A stretch of 64,000 bases of DNA. It comes from Nocardia iowensis. Its GTDB lineage: Bacteria; Actinomycetota; Actinomycetes; Mycobacteriales; Mycobacteriaceae. The notes beneath the pieces were generated by a model. That model ran no database searches. It saw only the letters and a program-made list of their open reading frames with translations, and was not told the origin of the DNA. Below are positions 37,727-45,614 of the stretch, piece after piece (position 1 is the stretch's first letter; the number at the start of each line of letters is the position of its first letter). The position numbers and the translations under genes are program-made. The DNA is taken from positions 3,100,001 through 3,164,000 of the forward strand of contig NZ_CP078145.1 of the NCBI RefSeq assembly GCF_019222765.1, in the 5' to 3' direction.

Positions 37727-37758
37727 ATTCTCGACCCGGTACCCCGGTACAAGGTCAA
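37727..37758 (-). promoter_or_regulatory. merR-merB promoter with MerR-type dyad
   Basis: On the minus strand TTGACC (-35) and GAGAAT (-10) are separated by 20 bp, the over-long spacer typical of MerR-activated promoters. The spacer contains the dyad GTACC-GG-GGTAC at 37739-37750. The -10 ends 6-7 nt before merR ATG 37720. Confidence 0.7.
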
Positions 37759-38013
37759 GCGCGAAGTTCTGGACGAGTTCGACCGAGATCAGTGCGGCGG
37801 GAGCGGCTATCGCGGGACGAGTCAGCTCGGGTGCCCGCCCGCCGGTTCGGGGTGTCGAGCAGTGCCTTCAGTGGCCCATCGAGACATGATCCTCCAGGAT
37901 TCCGGCCGCGGTAAACCGTATTTCTCGACAGCGGCTACGCCGATCCCGCTCAAACTGGCCCGCGCGCACGGGTTTTGGTTCGGGTGTCCAGTTCGTTCTG
38001 GCAGGGTTGAGGG

Positions 38014-38355
38014 GTGAGCGAGTTCAGCGATAGGGGCAAGCTGCTGACCTACCTGGTCGAGATTTCCGAGGCAGACCGCTTCAGTCCGCTGTGGTGGCAG
38101 GTGAGCAATTCTGGTGGTGCGGCGCAGGTGGCGGCGGCGTTGATCGAGATGGCGGTGCGGCTGGAACTCGAACTTCCTTACGATCCCACCGATTTCCGGT
38201 GCTGGTATCGCTACGAAGTGCGTTGGCCGGACGGGGCGATCCTGGAAGGGTTCGAGGGTGCGGTCGAACCGCGGCTCATCCCTGATGATCTCCGCGCACT
38301 GGCTCGGTCGGTGATCTCGGTGACCGTTCGCGATCTGCGTAGGCGTAACGGGTAA
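38014..38355 (+). CDS. Hypothetical protein, 113 aa
   Basis: A 113-residue acidic, soluble protein with no signal peptide or membrane segment. Visible features are a Trp-rich block (PLWWQVSN), FRCWYRYEVRWPDG and a C-terminal helix ending RDLRRR. Codon use is normal for the genome, and GTG 38014 has GGG/GAGG-like sequence upstream. No family was recognised. It stands between merR and the VOC gene, with no clear operon partner. Confidence 0.55.
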   Translation: MSEFSDRGKLLTYLVEISEADRFSPLWWQVSNSGGAAQVAAALIEMAVRLELELPYDPTDFRCWYRYEVRWPDGAILEGFEGAVEPRLIPDDLRALARSVISVTVRDLRRRNG

Positions 38356-38369
38356 CCGCTCGGGGGTGA

Positions 38370-38759
38370 CTACTTCATGGTGGCGAGCTGGATCAGGTTG
38401 CCGCAGGTGTCGTCGAGGACGGCGGTGACCACCGGCCCCATGTCGGTCGCGTCCTGGGTGAACTCGACGCCCAGCCCCTTGAGCCGCTCGACCTCGGCGT
38501 ACACGTCGTCCACGGCGAACTGGGTGAACGGGATGCCGTCGGCGGCGAGGGCCTTCTTGAACGGGCCCGCTGCCGGGTGGCCGTCCGGCTCCAGCAGCAG
38601 CTCGACGCCGTCCGGGTCGGCGGGGGAGACAACGGTGAGCCAGCGGGCCGCGCCGGTGGGCACATCGGTCTTCTTGATGAACCCCAGCTTCTCGGTGTAG
38701 AAGGCAAGCGCCTTGGCCTGGTCGTCGACGAATACGCTGGTGATATTGATGCGGATCAC
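38370..38759 (-). CDS. VOC/glyoxalase-fold protein
   Basis: A 129-residue vicinal-oxygen-chelate protein made of two beta-alpha-beta-beta-beta modules. VFVDDQAKALAFYTEKLGF opens module 1 and FAVDDVYAEVERLKGLGV opens module 2, and LDDTCGNLIQLATM closes it. The usual metal-ligand positions are only partly occupied (TSVFVDD, VELLLEP, NLIQL). It is co-translated with an ArsR regulator (GTGA overlap), so it is probably an inducible detoxification or resistance protein. The substrate is unknown. Confidence 0.85.
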   Translation of the reverse strand: MIRINITSVFVDDQAKALAFYTEKLGFIKKTDVPTGAARWLTVVSPADPDGVELLLEPDGHPAAGPFKKALAADGIPFTQFAVDDVYAEVERLKGLGVEFTQDATDMGPVVTAVLDDTCGNLIQLATMK

Positions 38760-39052
38760 GGGTTCGGTTCCTCTCGGTCGATGGGCCACCGCTCGATGAT
38801 CGAGCGCAGCGGCCTGGTGTCGATGTGGTGGAACTTGTAGCGGCCCTGCCGCCGGCTGCGCACCAGACCGGCCTGTTCGAGGACCGCGAGGTGCTGCGAA
38901 ATGGCTTGGCGCGAGGAGGCAAGGCCGTGCTTCATGGTCAGCCGACCGCAGATCTCGAACAGCGTCTGGCCGTCCTTGTCGGTCAGCTCGTCCAGGATGA
39001 TGCGTCGGGTCGCGTCGCCGAGAGCCTTGAACAGGTCGGGGTCTGCGTCCAC
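38756..39052 (-). CDS. ArsR-family regulator
   Basis: A 98-residue ArsR winged-helix repressor: DADPDLFKALGDATRRIIL at the N-terminus, SSRQAISQHLAVLEQAGLV as the HTH, and RRQGRYKFHHIDTRPL as the wing. It belongs to the subgroup paired with VOC or SRPBCC genes and has no obvious metal cysteine pair. The frame runs to ATG 39100, but GTG 39052 is chosen because a perfect 10-bp inverted repeat lies at 39061-39086, where an operator upstream of the gene is expected. It probably represses itself and the VOC gene. Confidence 0.85.
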   Translation of the reverse strand: MDADPDLFKALGDATRRIILDELTDKDGQTLFEICGRLTMKHGLASSRQAISQHLAVLEQAGLVRSRRQGRYKFHHIDTRPLRSIIERWPIDREEPNP

Positions 39053-39060
39053 CGCCCAAC

Positions 39061-39086
39061 GATAGGCAAGCTGAGACTTGCCTATC
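39061..39086. promoter_or_regulatory. Perfect inverted repeat, candidate ArsR operator
   Basis: GATAGGCAAG and CTTGCCTATC form a perfect 10-bp inverted repeat with a 6-bp centre (CTGAGA), ending 9 bp upstream of GTG 39052. Symmetry, length and position are typical of an autoregulatory ArsR site. Confidence 0.7.
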
Positions 39087-39213
39087 AAGATATGGGGCAT
39101 GGGCTTCGCCCGTCGCGCCGCTGCGAAATGCGAGGTCGGGTCTAATTCGCGTGACTGGTCCCGGGGGATGACGCATACTCGACCCTCCGGGGTCGATATG
39201 GGAGGGCAGGGGT

Positions 39214-39684
39214 TTGAAGCTGGCAGAGGCGTTGTCGTTGCGCGCGGATTCGGTACGTCGGATCGAGCAGTTGCGCGCTCGGATCGTGAGCAGTGCCCGT
39301 TTTCAGGAAGGCGAGGAGCCCGCCGAGGACGCGACCGCTCTGCTCGCCGAGGCCGGTGCGGTACTCGGTGAATACGAAACGCTGATCCGGCGGATCAACC
39401 GCACCAATGCCGCCGCGCGAATCGACGCTGGCGGCACGCTGACGGATGCGCTGGCGCGCCGAGATGCGTTGCGGCTGCGGCACTCCGTGGTCACCGCCGC
39501 GGCGGATGCGGCCGCGGGCCAGAACCAGTCCGGGTACACGCGTCAGCTGCGGTCCGAGCTGAAGATGCTGTCCGCCTTGCCGGTCGCCGAGCTGCGTGGG
39601 CAGGCCGATGAGCTCGCCAGGGAACTGCGCGAACTCGACGTGCGAATCCAGCGCGCCAACTGGGAGGTCGATCTGCTGGACTGA
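39214..39684 (+). CDS. DIP1984-family protein
   Basis: A 156-residue, almost wholly helical protein matching the DIP1984 family (annotated in places as septicolysin). MKLAEALSLRADSVRRIEQL opens the family, EGEEPAED and LIRRINRTNAAARI are the conserved core, and LRELDVRIQRANWEVDL ends it. Coiled-coil character is strong throughout. The TTG start at 39214 has GGAGGGCAGGGG upstream. The family has no established biochemical role. From memory, it has been linked to RNA-repair neighbourhoods. A tRNA-like element lies just downstream here. Confidence 0.82.
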   Translation: MKLAEALSLRADSVRRIEQLRARIVSSARFQEGEEPAEDATALLAEAGAVLGEYETLIRRINRTNAAARIDAGGTLTDALARRDALRLRHSVVTAAADAAAGQNQSGYTRQLRSELKMLSALPVAELRGQADELARELRELDVRIQRANWEVDLLD

Positions 39685-39689
39685 CCCGA

Positions 39690-39905
39690 AGAGGTGGAGC
39701 AGGTAGTCGTTGCGGAGGCGTGCACAACCCGCTGGGCCGACGGGCAATCGGCACCTTCTTGGCGCACGATGGGCAGTGCGGGGGGTTCGATTCCCCATTT
39801 CACATCGCAGCCCAGCATTGCGTACAAGTGACCGGGTACAGCACACAGCACACCACCATGTGCAGATTCGTGACGACGAGGGCGGGCAAGGGGCACTCCA
39901 CCTCT
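39690..39905 (+). ncRNA. Candidate tRNA-like structured RNA
   Basis: A 327-bp non-coding gap follows the DIP1984 gene. It contains a tRNA-type T-arm, GGGGG-TTCGATT-CCCC (39781-39796). Directly after it, TTTCAC (39798-39803) can pair with GTGGAG (39694-39699), with two G-U pairs. This gives an acceptor/T-arm-like minihelix enclosing about 80 nt. CCCG/CGGG (39728/39741) and CGCAC/GTGCG (39763/39775) hairpins lie inside. Alternatively AGAGGTGGAG (39690-39699) pairs perfectly with CTCCACCTCT (39896-39905). There is no CCA end or normal D and anticodon arms, so it is not a standard tRNA. Confidence 0.4.
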
Positions 39906-39972
39906 ACTCTCGGCGATCAGCGCCCAGCAGGCATCGCGGTCGGCGATCCGCCGCGAGCAGGTCGACGAAAGG

Positions 39973-40006
39973 GAGGAGCGCTCGAACGGTCGAGCGCTCC
40001 TCTTTC
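39973..40006. terminator. Strong intrinsic terminator, probably bidirectional
   Basis: GAGGAGCGCTCGA and its exact complement form a 13-bp stem with a 4-nt ACGG loop, followed by TTTC on the plus strand and CCCTTTCG on the minus strand. It would end transcripts from the DIP1984/tRNA-like region and from the convergent small secreted-protein gene. Confidence 0.8.
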
Positions 40007-40011
40007 ATCGG

Positions 40012-40302
40012 TTACCGGTTCTTCTTGAGCACCGCACCCTCGGGGACGGGCTGCACTTCACCGTTCTTCAAGACCAGCACGCCGGGACTACCGGCGGGCA
40101 GGGTGTAGCCGGGCAGATCGCGGGACAGGTCCTCGCGCAGGATCACGCGGTCGATGTCGTGACGCTGTTCGCCGTTGATGATGATCACCTGCTCCCCGGG
40201 CCCCGGATCGGCCGCCGCGGTGCCAGCGCCGGCCAGGGCCGCGCCTACTAACGCGGCGCCGCACAGGGTGGCGCCCAGCAACTGTGTCCTCGACTTCAGC
40301 AT
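40012..40302 (-). CDS. Small secreted protein, 96 aa
   Basis: A 96-residue exported protein. The signal peptide covers residues 1-32 (LLGATLCGAALVGAALAGAGTAAA, cleavage near AAA-DP). The mature part of about 64 residues is charged, with GEQVIIINGEQRHDIDRVIL and a Lys-rich end. There are no cysteines after the signal. ATG 40302 follows AAGGAG at good spacing, so the longer frame is rejected. No family was recognised. Confidence 0.65.
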   Translation of the reverse strand: MLKSRTQLLGATLCGAALVGAALAGAGTAAADPGPGEQVIIINGEQRHDIDRVILREDLSRDLPGYTLPAGSPGVLVLKNGEVQPVPEGAVLKKNR

Positions 40303-40540
40303 GTGTGAATCTCCTTGCCGTCGTTCGGAATTGCACTCTTGTGCATCGACTGCGGTGCAGTCGGTCCAGACCGTAAGACGCCAAGCTGGGCTGCGACTGG
40401 GCAAGGAGCTGTGAGTCGGCTGGGAGTGCTGTCCGGCAGCCGTGCGCGGGGGTGAACGTCGCTTCCGGACGGGCCGACAGGAGCTGTTTCACATTATCGA
40501 ACTTGTAAGTTAGGTGACCCGAAGATTATCATCTCCGTGT

Positions 40541-41485
40541 ATGAGGGTTTGGCTCCACCGTTCTTCCGTTCCATCCGCATACCGATTTCTCGTGGCAATC
40601 CTTGTGGGCGCCTTGGCTTTTGCGCTGACAGCTTGCGGCGGCGGCGATACCGAGCGGGCGGGCAAGCCGGTGGTGTTGACCACGTTCACCGTGTTGGCCG
40701 ATATCGCGAAGAATGTGGCCGGTGAGCATCTGACGGTGGAGTCGATCACCAAGGTCGGCGCGGAGATCCACGGCTACGAGCCGACGCCCGGCGACATCAA
40801 GAAGGCGGCGAAAGCCGATCTCATCTTGGACAACGGCATGAACCTGGAGGCATGGTTCGCCCAGTTCGTCGCCGATGTGAAAGTGCCGCACGTGGTGGTC
40901 AGTGCGGGTGTCGAACCGATGAGCATCGGCGAGGACGCCTACGCGGGCAAGGTGAATCCGCACGCATGGATGTCGCCGCTGAACGTGCAGATCTACGTCG
41001 ACAACATGGTCCGCGCCTTCGGCGAACTCGACCCCGATCACGCGACGGATTTCCAGGCCAACGGCGCGGCGTACAAGGCCGAACTCGGTAAGGTGCACGC
41101 CGAGCTGGTCCGCACGCTCGAAGCGTTGCCGGTCAACGAGCGCGCCCTGGTGACCTGTGAAGGCGCGTTCTCCTACCTGGCCCGCGACACCGGGCTGACC
41201 GAGAAGTACATCTGGGCGGTCAACGCCGAACAGCAGGCGACCCCGCAGCAGATCGCCTCGGCGATCGACTTCGTCAGGCAGCGCAAGGTGCCCGCCGTGT
41301 TCTGCGAATCCACCGTGTCCGACGCGCCGATGCAGCGGGTGGTCGAAGCCACCGGCGCGGCCTTCGGCGGGGTGCTCTACGTCGATTCCCTCTCGGCGGC
41401 CGACGGTCCGGTGCCCAGCTATCTCGCGCTGATCCGGCACGACGCGAACACGATCGGCGCCGCGTTGACCGGTGCTCGACCATGA
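40541..41485 (+). CDS. Metal ABC transporter substrate-binding lipoprotein (Mn/Zn, cluster A-I)
   Basis: A 314-residue lipoprotein with lipobox LTAC (C32) after a hydrophobic signal. The cluster A-I fold has its metal ligands at HGYEPT, NPHAWMS, a glutamate in CEGAFSYLARDTGL and an aspartate in YVDSLS. Having Glu rather than a third His, together with YIWAVNAEQQATPQQ, places it with Mn(II)/Fe-type proteins (PsaA/MntC/SitA) rather than ZnuA. ATG 40541 gives a normal lipoprotein signal, and GTG 40514 is an alternative. The stop overlaps the ATPase ATG. Confidence 0.9.
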   Translation: MRVWLHRSSVPSAYRFLVAILVGALAFALTACGGGDTERAGKPVVLTTFTVLADIAKNVAGEHLTVESITKVGAEIHGYEPTPGDIKKAAKADLILDNGMNLEAWFAQFVADVKVPHVVVSAGVEPMSIGEDAYAGKVNPHAWMSPLNVQIYVDNMVRAFGELDPDHATDFQANGAAYKAELGKVHAELVRTLEALPVNERALVTCEGAFSYLARDTGLTEKYIWAVNAEQQATPQQIASAIDFVRQRKVPAVFCESTVSDAPMQRVVEATGAAFGGVLYVDSLSAADGPVPSYLALIRHDANTIGAALTGARP

Positions 41486-42240
41486 ACGCGCCCGCAGTCG
41501 AAATCCAGGACGTCACTGTCCATTACGGCGATGTGCTCGCGTTGGATCGCGTCGAATTGACGTTGAAGGCCGGGCGGATCTGCGGTCTGATCGGAATGAA
41601 CGGATCGGGCAAGTCGACCCTGCTCAAAACCATGATGGGCCTGGTGAAACCGGACCGGGGCACGGTGCTGATCAACGGTGGACCGCCCGCGGCGGCGCGG
41701 CGCGCGGGACTGCTCGGCTATGTACCGCAGGCCGAGGACGTCGACTGGAGTTTCCCGCTGTCGGTTCGCGACATCGTGATGGCCGGGCGCTACGGGCAGA
41801 TGGGTTTCACCCGCCGCCCGCGCCGGGCCGATCGTGCGGCGGTCGCTACGGCGCTGGAGCGGGTCGAATTGACCGAGCTGGCCGACCGCCAAATCGGGCA
41901 GCTGTCCGGCGGACAGAAGAAGCGGGCGTTCGTCGCGCGCGGTATCGCCCAGGGCGCGACGATCCTGCTGCTGGACGAGCCGTTCGCCGGTGTCGACAAG
42001 CGCTCGGAGGCGACCATCACCACGCTGCTCGGTGAACTCGCCGCCGCGGGTGCGACGATCCTGGTATCCACCCACGATCTGCACTCCCTGCCCAACCTGG
42101 CCGACGAAGCGGTGCTGCTGATGCGCAGTGTGCTCGAGCACGGCGACCCTGAAGTCGTCTTGCGGCCGGAGAATCTGGCCAGGGCCTTCGGCCTGGATGT
42201 GCTGAACCGACCGGCACCGGATCGAGCGTGCGACAAATGA
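41482..42240 (+). CDS. Metal ABC transporter ATP-binding protein
   Basis: A 252-residue ABC ATPase. Walker A is GMNGSGKST near residue 38, the signature is LSGGQKKRAFVARG, Walker B is ILLLDEPFAGVD and the H-loop is STHDLHSL. Together with the lipoprotein and permease it forms a complete manganese/zinc-type importer. ATG 41482 overlaps the preceding stop by 4 nt, and the stop overlaps the permease ATG in the same way. Confidence 0.93.
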   Translation: MNAPAVEIQDVTVHYGDVLALDRVELTLKAGRICGLIGMNGSGKSTLLKTMMGLVKPDRGTVLINGGPPAAARRAGLLGYVPQAEDVDWSFPLSVRDIVMAGRYGQMGFTRRPRRADRAAVATALERVELTELADRQIGQLSGGQKKRAFVARGIAQGATILLLDEPFAGVDKRSEATITTLLGELAAAGATILVSTHDLHSLPNLADEAVLLMRSVLEHGDPEVVLRPENLARAFGLDVLNRPAPDRACDK

Positions 42241-43175
42241 GCTTCACCGAATTCTTCATCGACCCATTGGGTTACGAGTTCATGGTGCGCGCACTGGCCA
42301 CCACCGTGACCGCCGCCGCCGTCTGCGCGGTGCTGTCCTGCTGGCTGGTGCTCATCGGCTGGTCGCTGATGGGCGATGCCGTGTCGCACGCGGTGCTGCC
42401 GGGGGTCGTGCTGGCTTACATTGTCGGGTGGCCGTTCGCGGTGGGCGCGGTGGTCTTCGGATTCCTCGCGGTGGCGCTGATCGGCGTGATCCGAGATACC
42501 AGCCGGATCAAGGAGGATGCCGCGATCGGCATCGTGTTCACCACGTTGTTCGCGTTCGGGCTGGTGCTGGTGTCGGTGACCCCGAGCCAGACCGATCTCA
42601 ACCACATCGTGTTCGGGAACCTGCTCGGCATCAGCCGCGGTGAAATGATCCAGATCATGATCCTGGCGGTGATCATTCTCGCCGCCCTCGGGCTCAAGCG
42701 CCGCGACTTCACCCTGTATGCCTTCGATCCCATCCACGCGCACGCCATCGGTCTCAACCCGCGGTTGCTCGGCACCGCGTTACTCGGGCTGCTGGCACTG
42801 ACCGCGGTGGTGGCGTTGCAAGCGGTCGGCGTGGTCCTGGTCGTCGCGATGTTGATCATCCCGGGCGCGACCGCGTACCTGCTCACCGACCGCTTCGGTC
42901 GCATGCTGCTCATCGCGCCCGCCGTCTCGGTGTCGTGCGCGGTGACGGGGCTGTATCTGAGCTATCACCTGGACACGGCGTCGGGCGGGATGGTTGTGGT
43001 GACGCAAGGTGTGGTGTTCACCCTGGTCTATCTTTTCGCGCCGCGGCACGGAATCATCGGTCGCCGAATTCTCGCTGCCCGACGGCGTCGGATCGATCGT
43101 CGGGAGACGGTGGCTCGACCTGTCACCGGGAAGGCGTCCGAAACCCCGTCTGTGTCACAGAATCCGGCTGTTTGA
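42237..43175 (+). CDS. Metal ABC transporter permease
   Basis: A 312-residue ABC-3-type permease with eight or nine hydrophobic segments starting at residue 20. MGDAVSHAVLPGVVLAY is the conserved early loop and RIKEDAAIGIVFTTLFA is the family's coupling region. The basic C-terminal 35 residues (RRRRIDRRE) are cytoplasmic. It is the last gene of the importer operon. No canonical MntR or Zur site was clear upstream of the operon, though a weak AACTT/AAGTT dyad lies at 40500-40511. Confidence 0.93.
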   Translation: MSFTEFFIDPLGYEFMVRALATTVTAAAVCAVLSCWLVLIGWSLMGDAVSHAVLPGVVLAYIVGWPFAVGAVVFGFLAVALIGVIRDTSRIKEDAAIGIVFTTLFAFGLVLVSVTPSQTDLNHIVFGNLLGISRGEMIQIMILAVIILAALGLKRRDFTLYAFDPIHAHAIGLNPRLLGTALLGLLALTAVVALQAVGVVLVVAMLIIPGATAYLLTDRFGRMLLIAPAVSVSCAVTGLYLSYHLDTASGGMVVVTQGVVFTLVYLFAPRHGIIGRRILAARRRRIDRRETVARPVTGKASETPSVSQNPAV

Positions 43176-43255
43176 GCCCACTTCAGTCGGGTGCTGCCGC
43201 CATATCTGTTGGGCGACATATTTATTGGGCAACTCGGCGTCGGCGCTGATGATCG

Positions 43256-44653
43256 TTAGGGGAGTGGGCGCAGGCCGATCATCGTGCGTGGGGCGGCGTA
43301 GACATAGCGGGCTTTGTTCTTCGCGACGAGCTCACCGCCGCCAGTGAGGGCGTCGGGGTCGGCGTTCACGGCACGGAAGGGGATGTCCCATACGGTTTCG
43401 CCGGTTCGTGAGTCGATCGCCCACAGGCCGGTGCTGTCGGAGAGAATGACGACACGGTCGTCCGAGGCGTGGACGGTACCGAAGCGTTCGGGAGTGGTGC
43501 GCCAGAGCCGTTGGCCGGTGCGGAGATCCAGGCCCGTGAGGGCGCCCGCGGTGGTGGTATCGCGGAGGAGGGCGATGTCGCCGAGCACAGCGATTGCGGT
43601 ACCCGCCGGGGCGGCGCCTTCGGTGTCGGCGGGAGTGTGGACGAGGTCGGGGCTGGTCCACCGCACGGTGCCGTCGCGGCGGTCATAGGCGGTGTCGGCC
43701 AGCAGCACCGGGATGGTGTCGTCGGTGGGACGGTCGAGGGTCAGATCGTGCACGCCCGCGCGATCGGTGCTGACGAGGATGCGCCCGGTGCGGTCCAGGA
43801 TGTCGGTGCCGGTGACCCGGTAGCCGGGGCACTCGGTGTTGACGCGCAGCACGAGGGCAGCGAAAGTCACGGCGGTGCGGGAACATCCATTCAGCTCGGC
43901 GGTCCAGGTCGGCGCGCCGGTGCCGAGGTCGAAACCGGCGAGGTCGGCGCCGAGGGTGAGCACGCCCTGCCCGTGCGAAACGTCCAGGGCATCGTAGGGG
44001 AGATCTTCCCATGACGTGCCCATGGCGAAGGCCCGGGACCAGTACGTGTCCGGGTCCGCGAGCGTTCCCGCGTGCACGCGCACGTCGTCGGACTCGACGT
44101 CACCTTCGGCGACATAGACGCGATCGTCGACGGTCGCGAGGGCGAAAACGTTCCAGGTCACCGGCGTGCGAGTGATCGCGCCGCTGGCAATGTCGTACCC
44201 GACTATCGCGGGAGTGTCGGCCGAAGGGGAAGTGAAGCACACGAGTTCGCCGTCGACCGGAGCGGCCGCGCAACCACCCAGTTCGGCGGCGGGATAGTTC
44301 CAGCGCACCTTGCCTGTCGCGGCGTCGATGCCGTACATCATCGGGTCACGCAACGACATGTCGTCGTCCGAGACGCCGATCACGGTCAGCAGTGTGTCCC
44401 CCGCGTCGATGAAACCCGCACTGCCGTAGTCGTATTCGGTGCCACCGATGGGGTTGCGAAACTCGGCGAACGCCCGGCCATAGGTGGCTGCGGCGTCGAC
44501 CGACCACGCGAGACCCGGTGCGGCGTCGGTGGTTCCGGTGATCTTGCGGGTGGTGTCTTCGGGGTGCAGTAGCACCGCGACCGCACCCGCGCTGGTGACG
44601 AGGGCGGCCACGGCGGCGAGTACCAGGTTTCGAACACCGGGCGGCCACGCCAT
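43256..44653 (-). CDS. Membrane-anchored PQQ-like beta-propeller protein
   Basis: A 465-residue protein with one N-terminal membrane anchor (LVLAAVAALVTSAGAVAVLL, about 9-30) and an extracytoplasmic beta-propeller of about seven blades. Repeated GIDAATGKVRW, GFDLGTGAPTW, GLDLRTGQRLW and AIDSRTGETVW motifs mark PQQ-binding-like (outer-blade Trp-docking) repeats, but no quinone enzyme residues are evident. It probably acts as a scaffold or sensor. ATG 44653 has GGAGGT six bases upstream. It lies 73 bp downstream of another membrane-anchored gene in the same direction, so the two may act together. Confidence 0.8.
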   Translation of the reverse strand: MAWPPGVRNLVLAAVAALVTSAGAVAVLLHPEDTTRKITGTTDAAPGLAWSVDAAATYGRAFAEFRNPIGGTEYDYGSAGFIDAGDTLLTVIGVSDDDMSLRDPMMYGIDAATGKVRWNYPAAELGGCAAAPVDGELVCFTSPSADTPAIVGYDIASGAITRTPVTWNVFALATVDDRVYVAEGDVESDDVRVHAGTLADPDTYWSRAFAMGTSWEDLPYDALDVSHGQGVLTLGADLAGFDLGTGAPTWTAELNGCSRTAVTFAALVLRVNTECPGYRVTGTDILDRTGRILVSTDRAGVHDLTLDRPTDDTIPVLLADTAYDRRDGTVRWTSPDLVHTPADTEGAAPAGTAIAVLGDIALLRDTTTAGALTGLDLRTGQRLWRTTPERFGTVHASDDRVVILSDSTGLWAIDSRTGETVWDIPFRAVNADPDALTGGGELVAKNKARYVYAAPRTMIGLRPLP

Positions 44654-44726
44654 CACAGCACCTCCAGTCGAGCGGGCGGTGCGATCGGGACCAGTCGGGC
44701 GGTGGCCGGACTCACTGCGGCGGTGG

Positions 44727-45614
44727 TCATTTCGGCACGTCCGGTGTTCCGGGCGGGACCGGCGCCGTGACCCGTACGCCGGGGGCGGTCACCAGGGCAA
44801 CGAGTTCGTCGATGGTCATCGGCACGGTTCCGCTGGAATCGTTTCCATCCAGTGTGTGGGCGACATACGCCGTCACCGTACTGCCGTCGGGCACGTAGGC
44901 GGTGGCGCTGCGGGAGAGCGTTCGGACGCCGCTGCTCTCCGACCAGGTGTCATGCGTGTCGACCGTCGTGCCGTCGGCGAGTAGCCGTCGTTCATCGAGT
45001 TCGCCCGCGACACAGGGTGGAATCGGCGCGGTGGATTGCCGGACCGACACCGACATCCAGCCCTCCTGATTGCCGCGCCGCAGCGTGGCGTGAGCGGTGG
45101 TGGAACCGCCGAATTCCGCGGATTTGTCGGAGTCACCGGAGGGGTCGAGGATCGGCTCGAAGAATAGGGACTCGCCTTCAGGGGCGGCTTCGAGGGTGAT
45201 CCCGCCGGGCAGCGCCTCGTGCAGTGCCCTCGACATCGCGACGGCCTTCGGTCCGGAAAACCACGGGTACGCCGGGTTGTCGTAACCGAATTCGTCCACT
45301 CCGAGAAAGCTGAACAACCCACCCGGCCCGGGTGGTTCGACGGTGGTGCAGCCGGGGATTTGCGTCGGATACGTGGCCGTCGGCGTGACGTAGGAGTACT
45401 CCGCCGGTTGTGGTAGCGCAGAGCTGGTCGGGGAGACCGGCGTGGTCGTCAGTTCCGGCTCAGGGTCGTGCAGGAGCCCGCCGACGATCACACCGCCCGC
45501 CACAATCGCCACGCACAGCAAACCTTGCGTCCACGCGGTGACCGCCCGCGACGGCTCGGTCGATCCGCCGTCGTCCTTCGTATCCGGCACGCGTTCCCCT
45601 CCGATCTCGCTCAT
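44727..45614 (-). CDS. Membrane-anchored hypothetical protein
   Basis: A 295-residue protein with an acidic cytoplasmic N-terminus of about 28 residues, one membrane helix (LLCVAIVAGGVIVGGLL) and a Pro/Thr/Ser-rich extracytoplasmic linker. A globular domain of about 200 residues follows with three cysteines (IPGCTTVEP, PPCVAG). No family was recognised. It probably forms a two-gene unit with the downstream beta-propeller protein. ATG 45614 opens the frame. Confidence 0.65.
   Translation of the reverse strand: MSEIGGERVPDTKDDGGSTEPSRAVTAWTQGLLCVAIVAGGVIVGGLLHDPEPELTTTPVSPTSSALPQPAEYSYVTPTATYPTQIPGCTTVEPPGPGGLFSFLGVDEFGYDNPAYPWFSGPKAVAMSRALHEALPGGITLEAAPEGESLFFEPILDPSGDSDKSAEFGGSTTAHATLRRGNQEGWMSVSVRQSTAPIPPCVAGELDERRLLADGTTVDTHDTWSESSGVRTLSRSATAYVPDGSTVTAYVAHTLDGNDSSGTVPMTIDELVALVTAPGVRVTAPVPPGTPDVPK

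Noticed and set aside
38756..39176. 268-codon frame joining the VOC gene with upstream sequence
   Set aside because: The upstream part is the ArsR gene read in another frame; GTG 38759 with GTGA overlap is the natural VOC start.
39781..39803. Standard tRNA gene
   Set aside because: Only the T-arm and an acceptor-like helix are tRNA-like; no regular D-arm, anticodon loop or CCA end is found, so it is reported only as a tRNA-like candidate.
40500..40520. MntR/IdeR box before the metal transporter
   Set aside because: Only a weak AACTT/AAGTT dyad and one TTAGGTGA half-site are present, too poor a match to claim.
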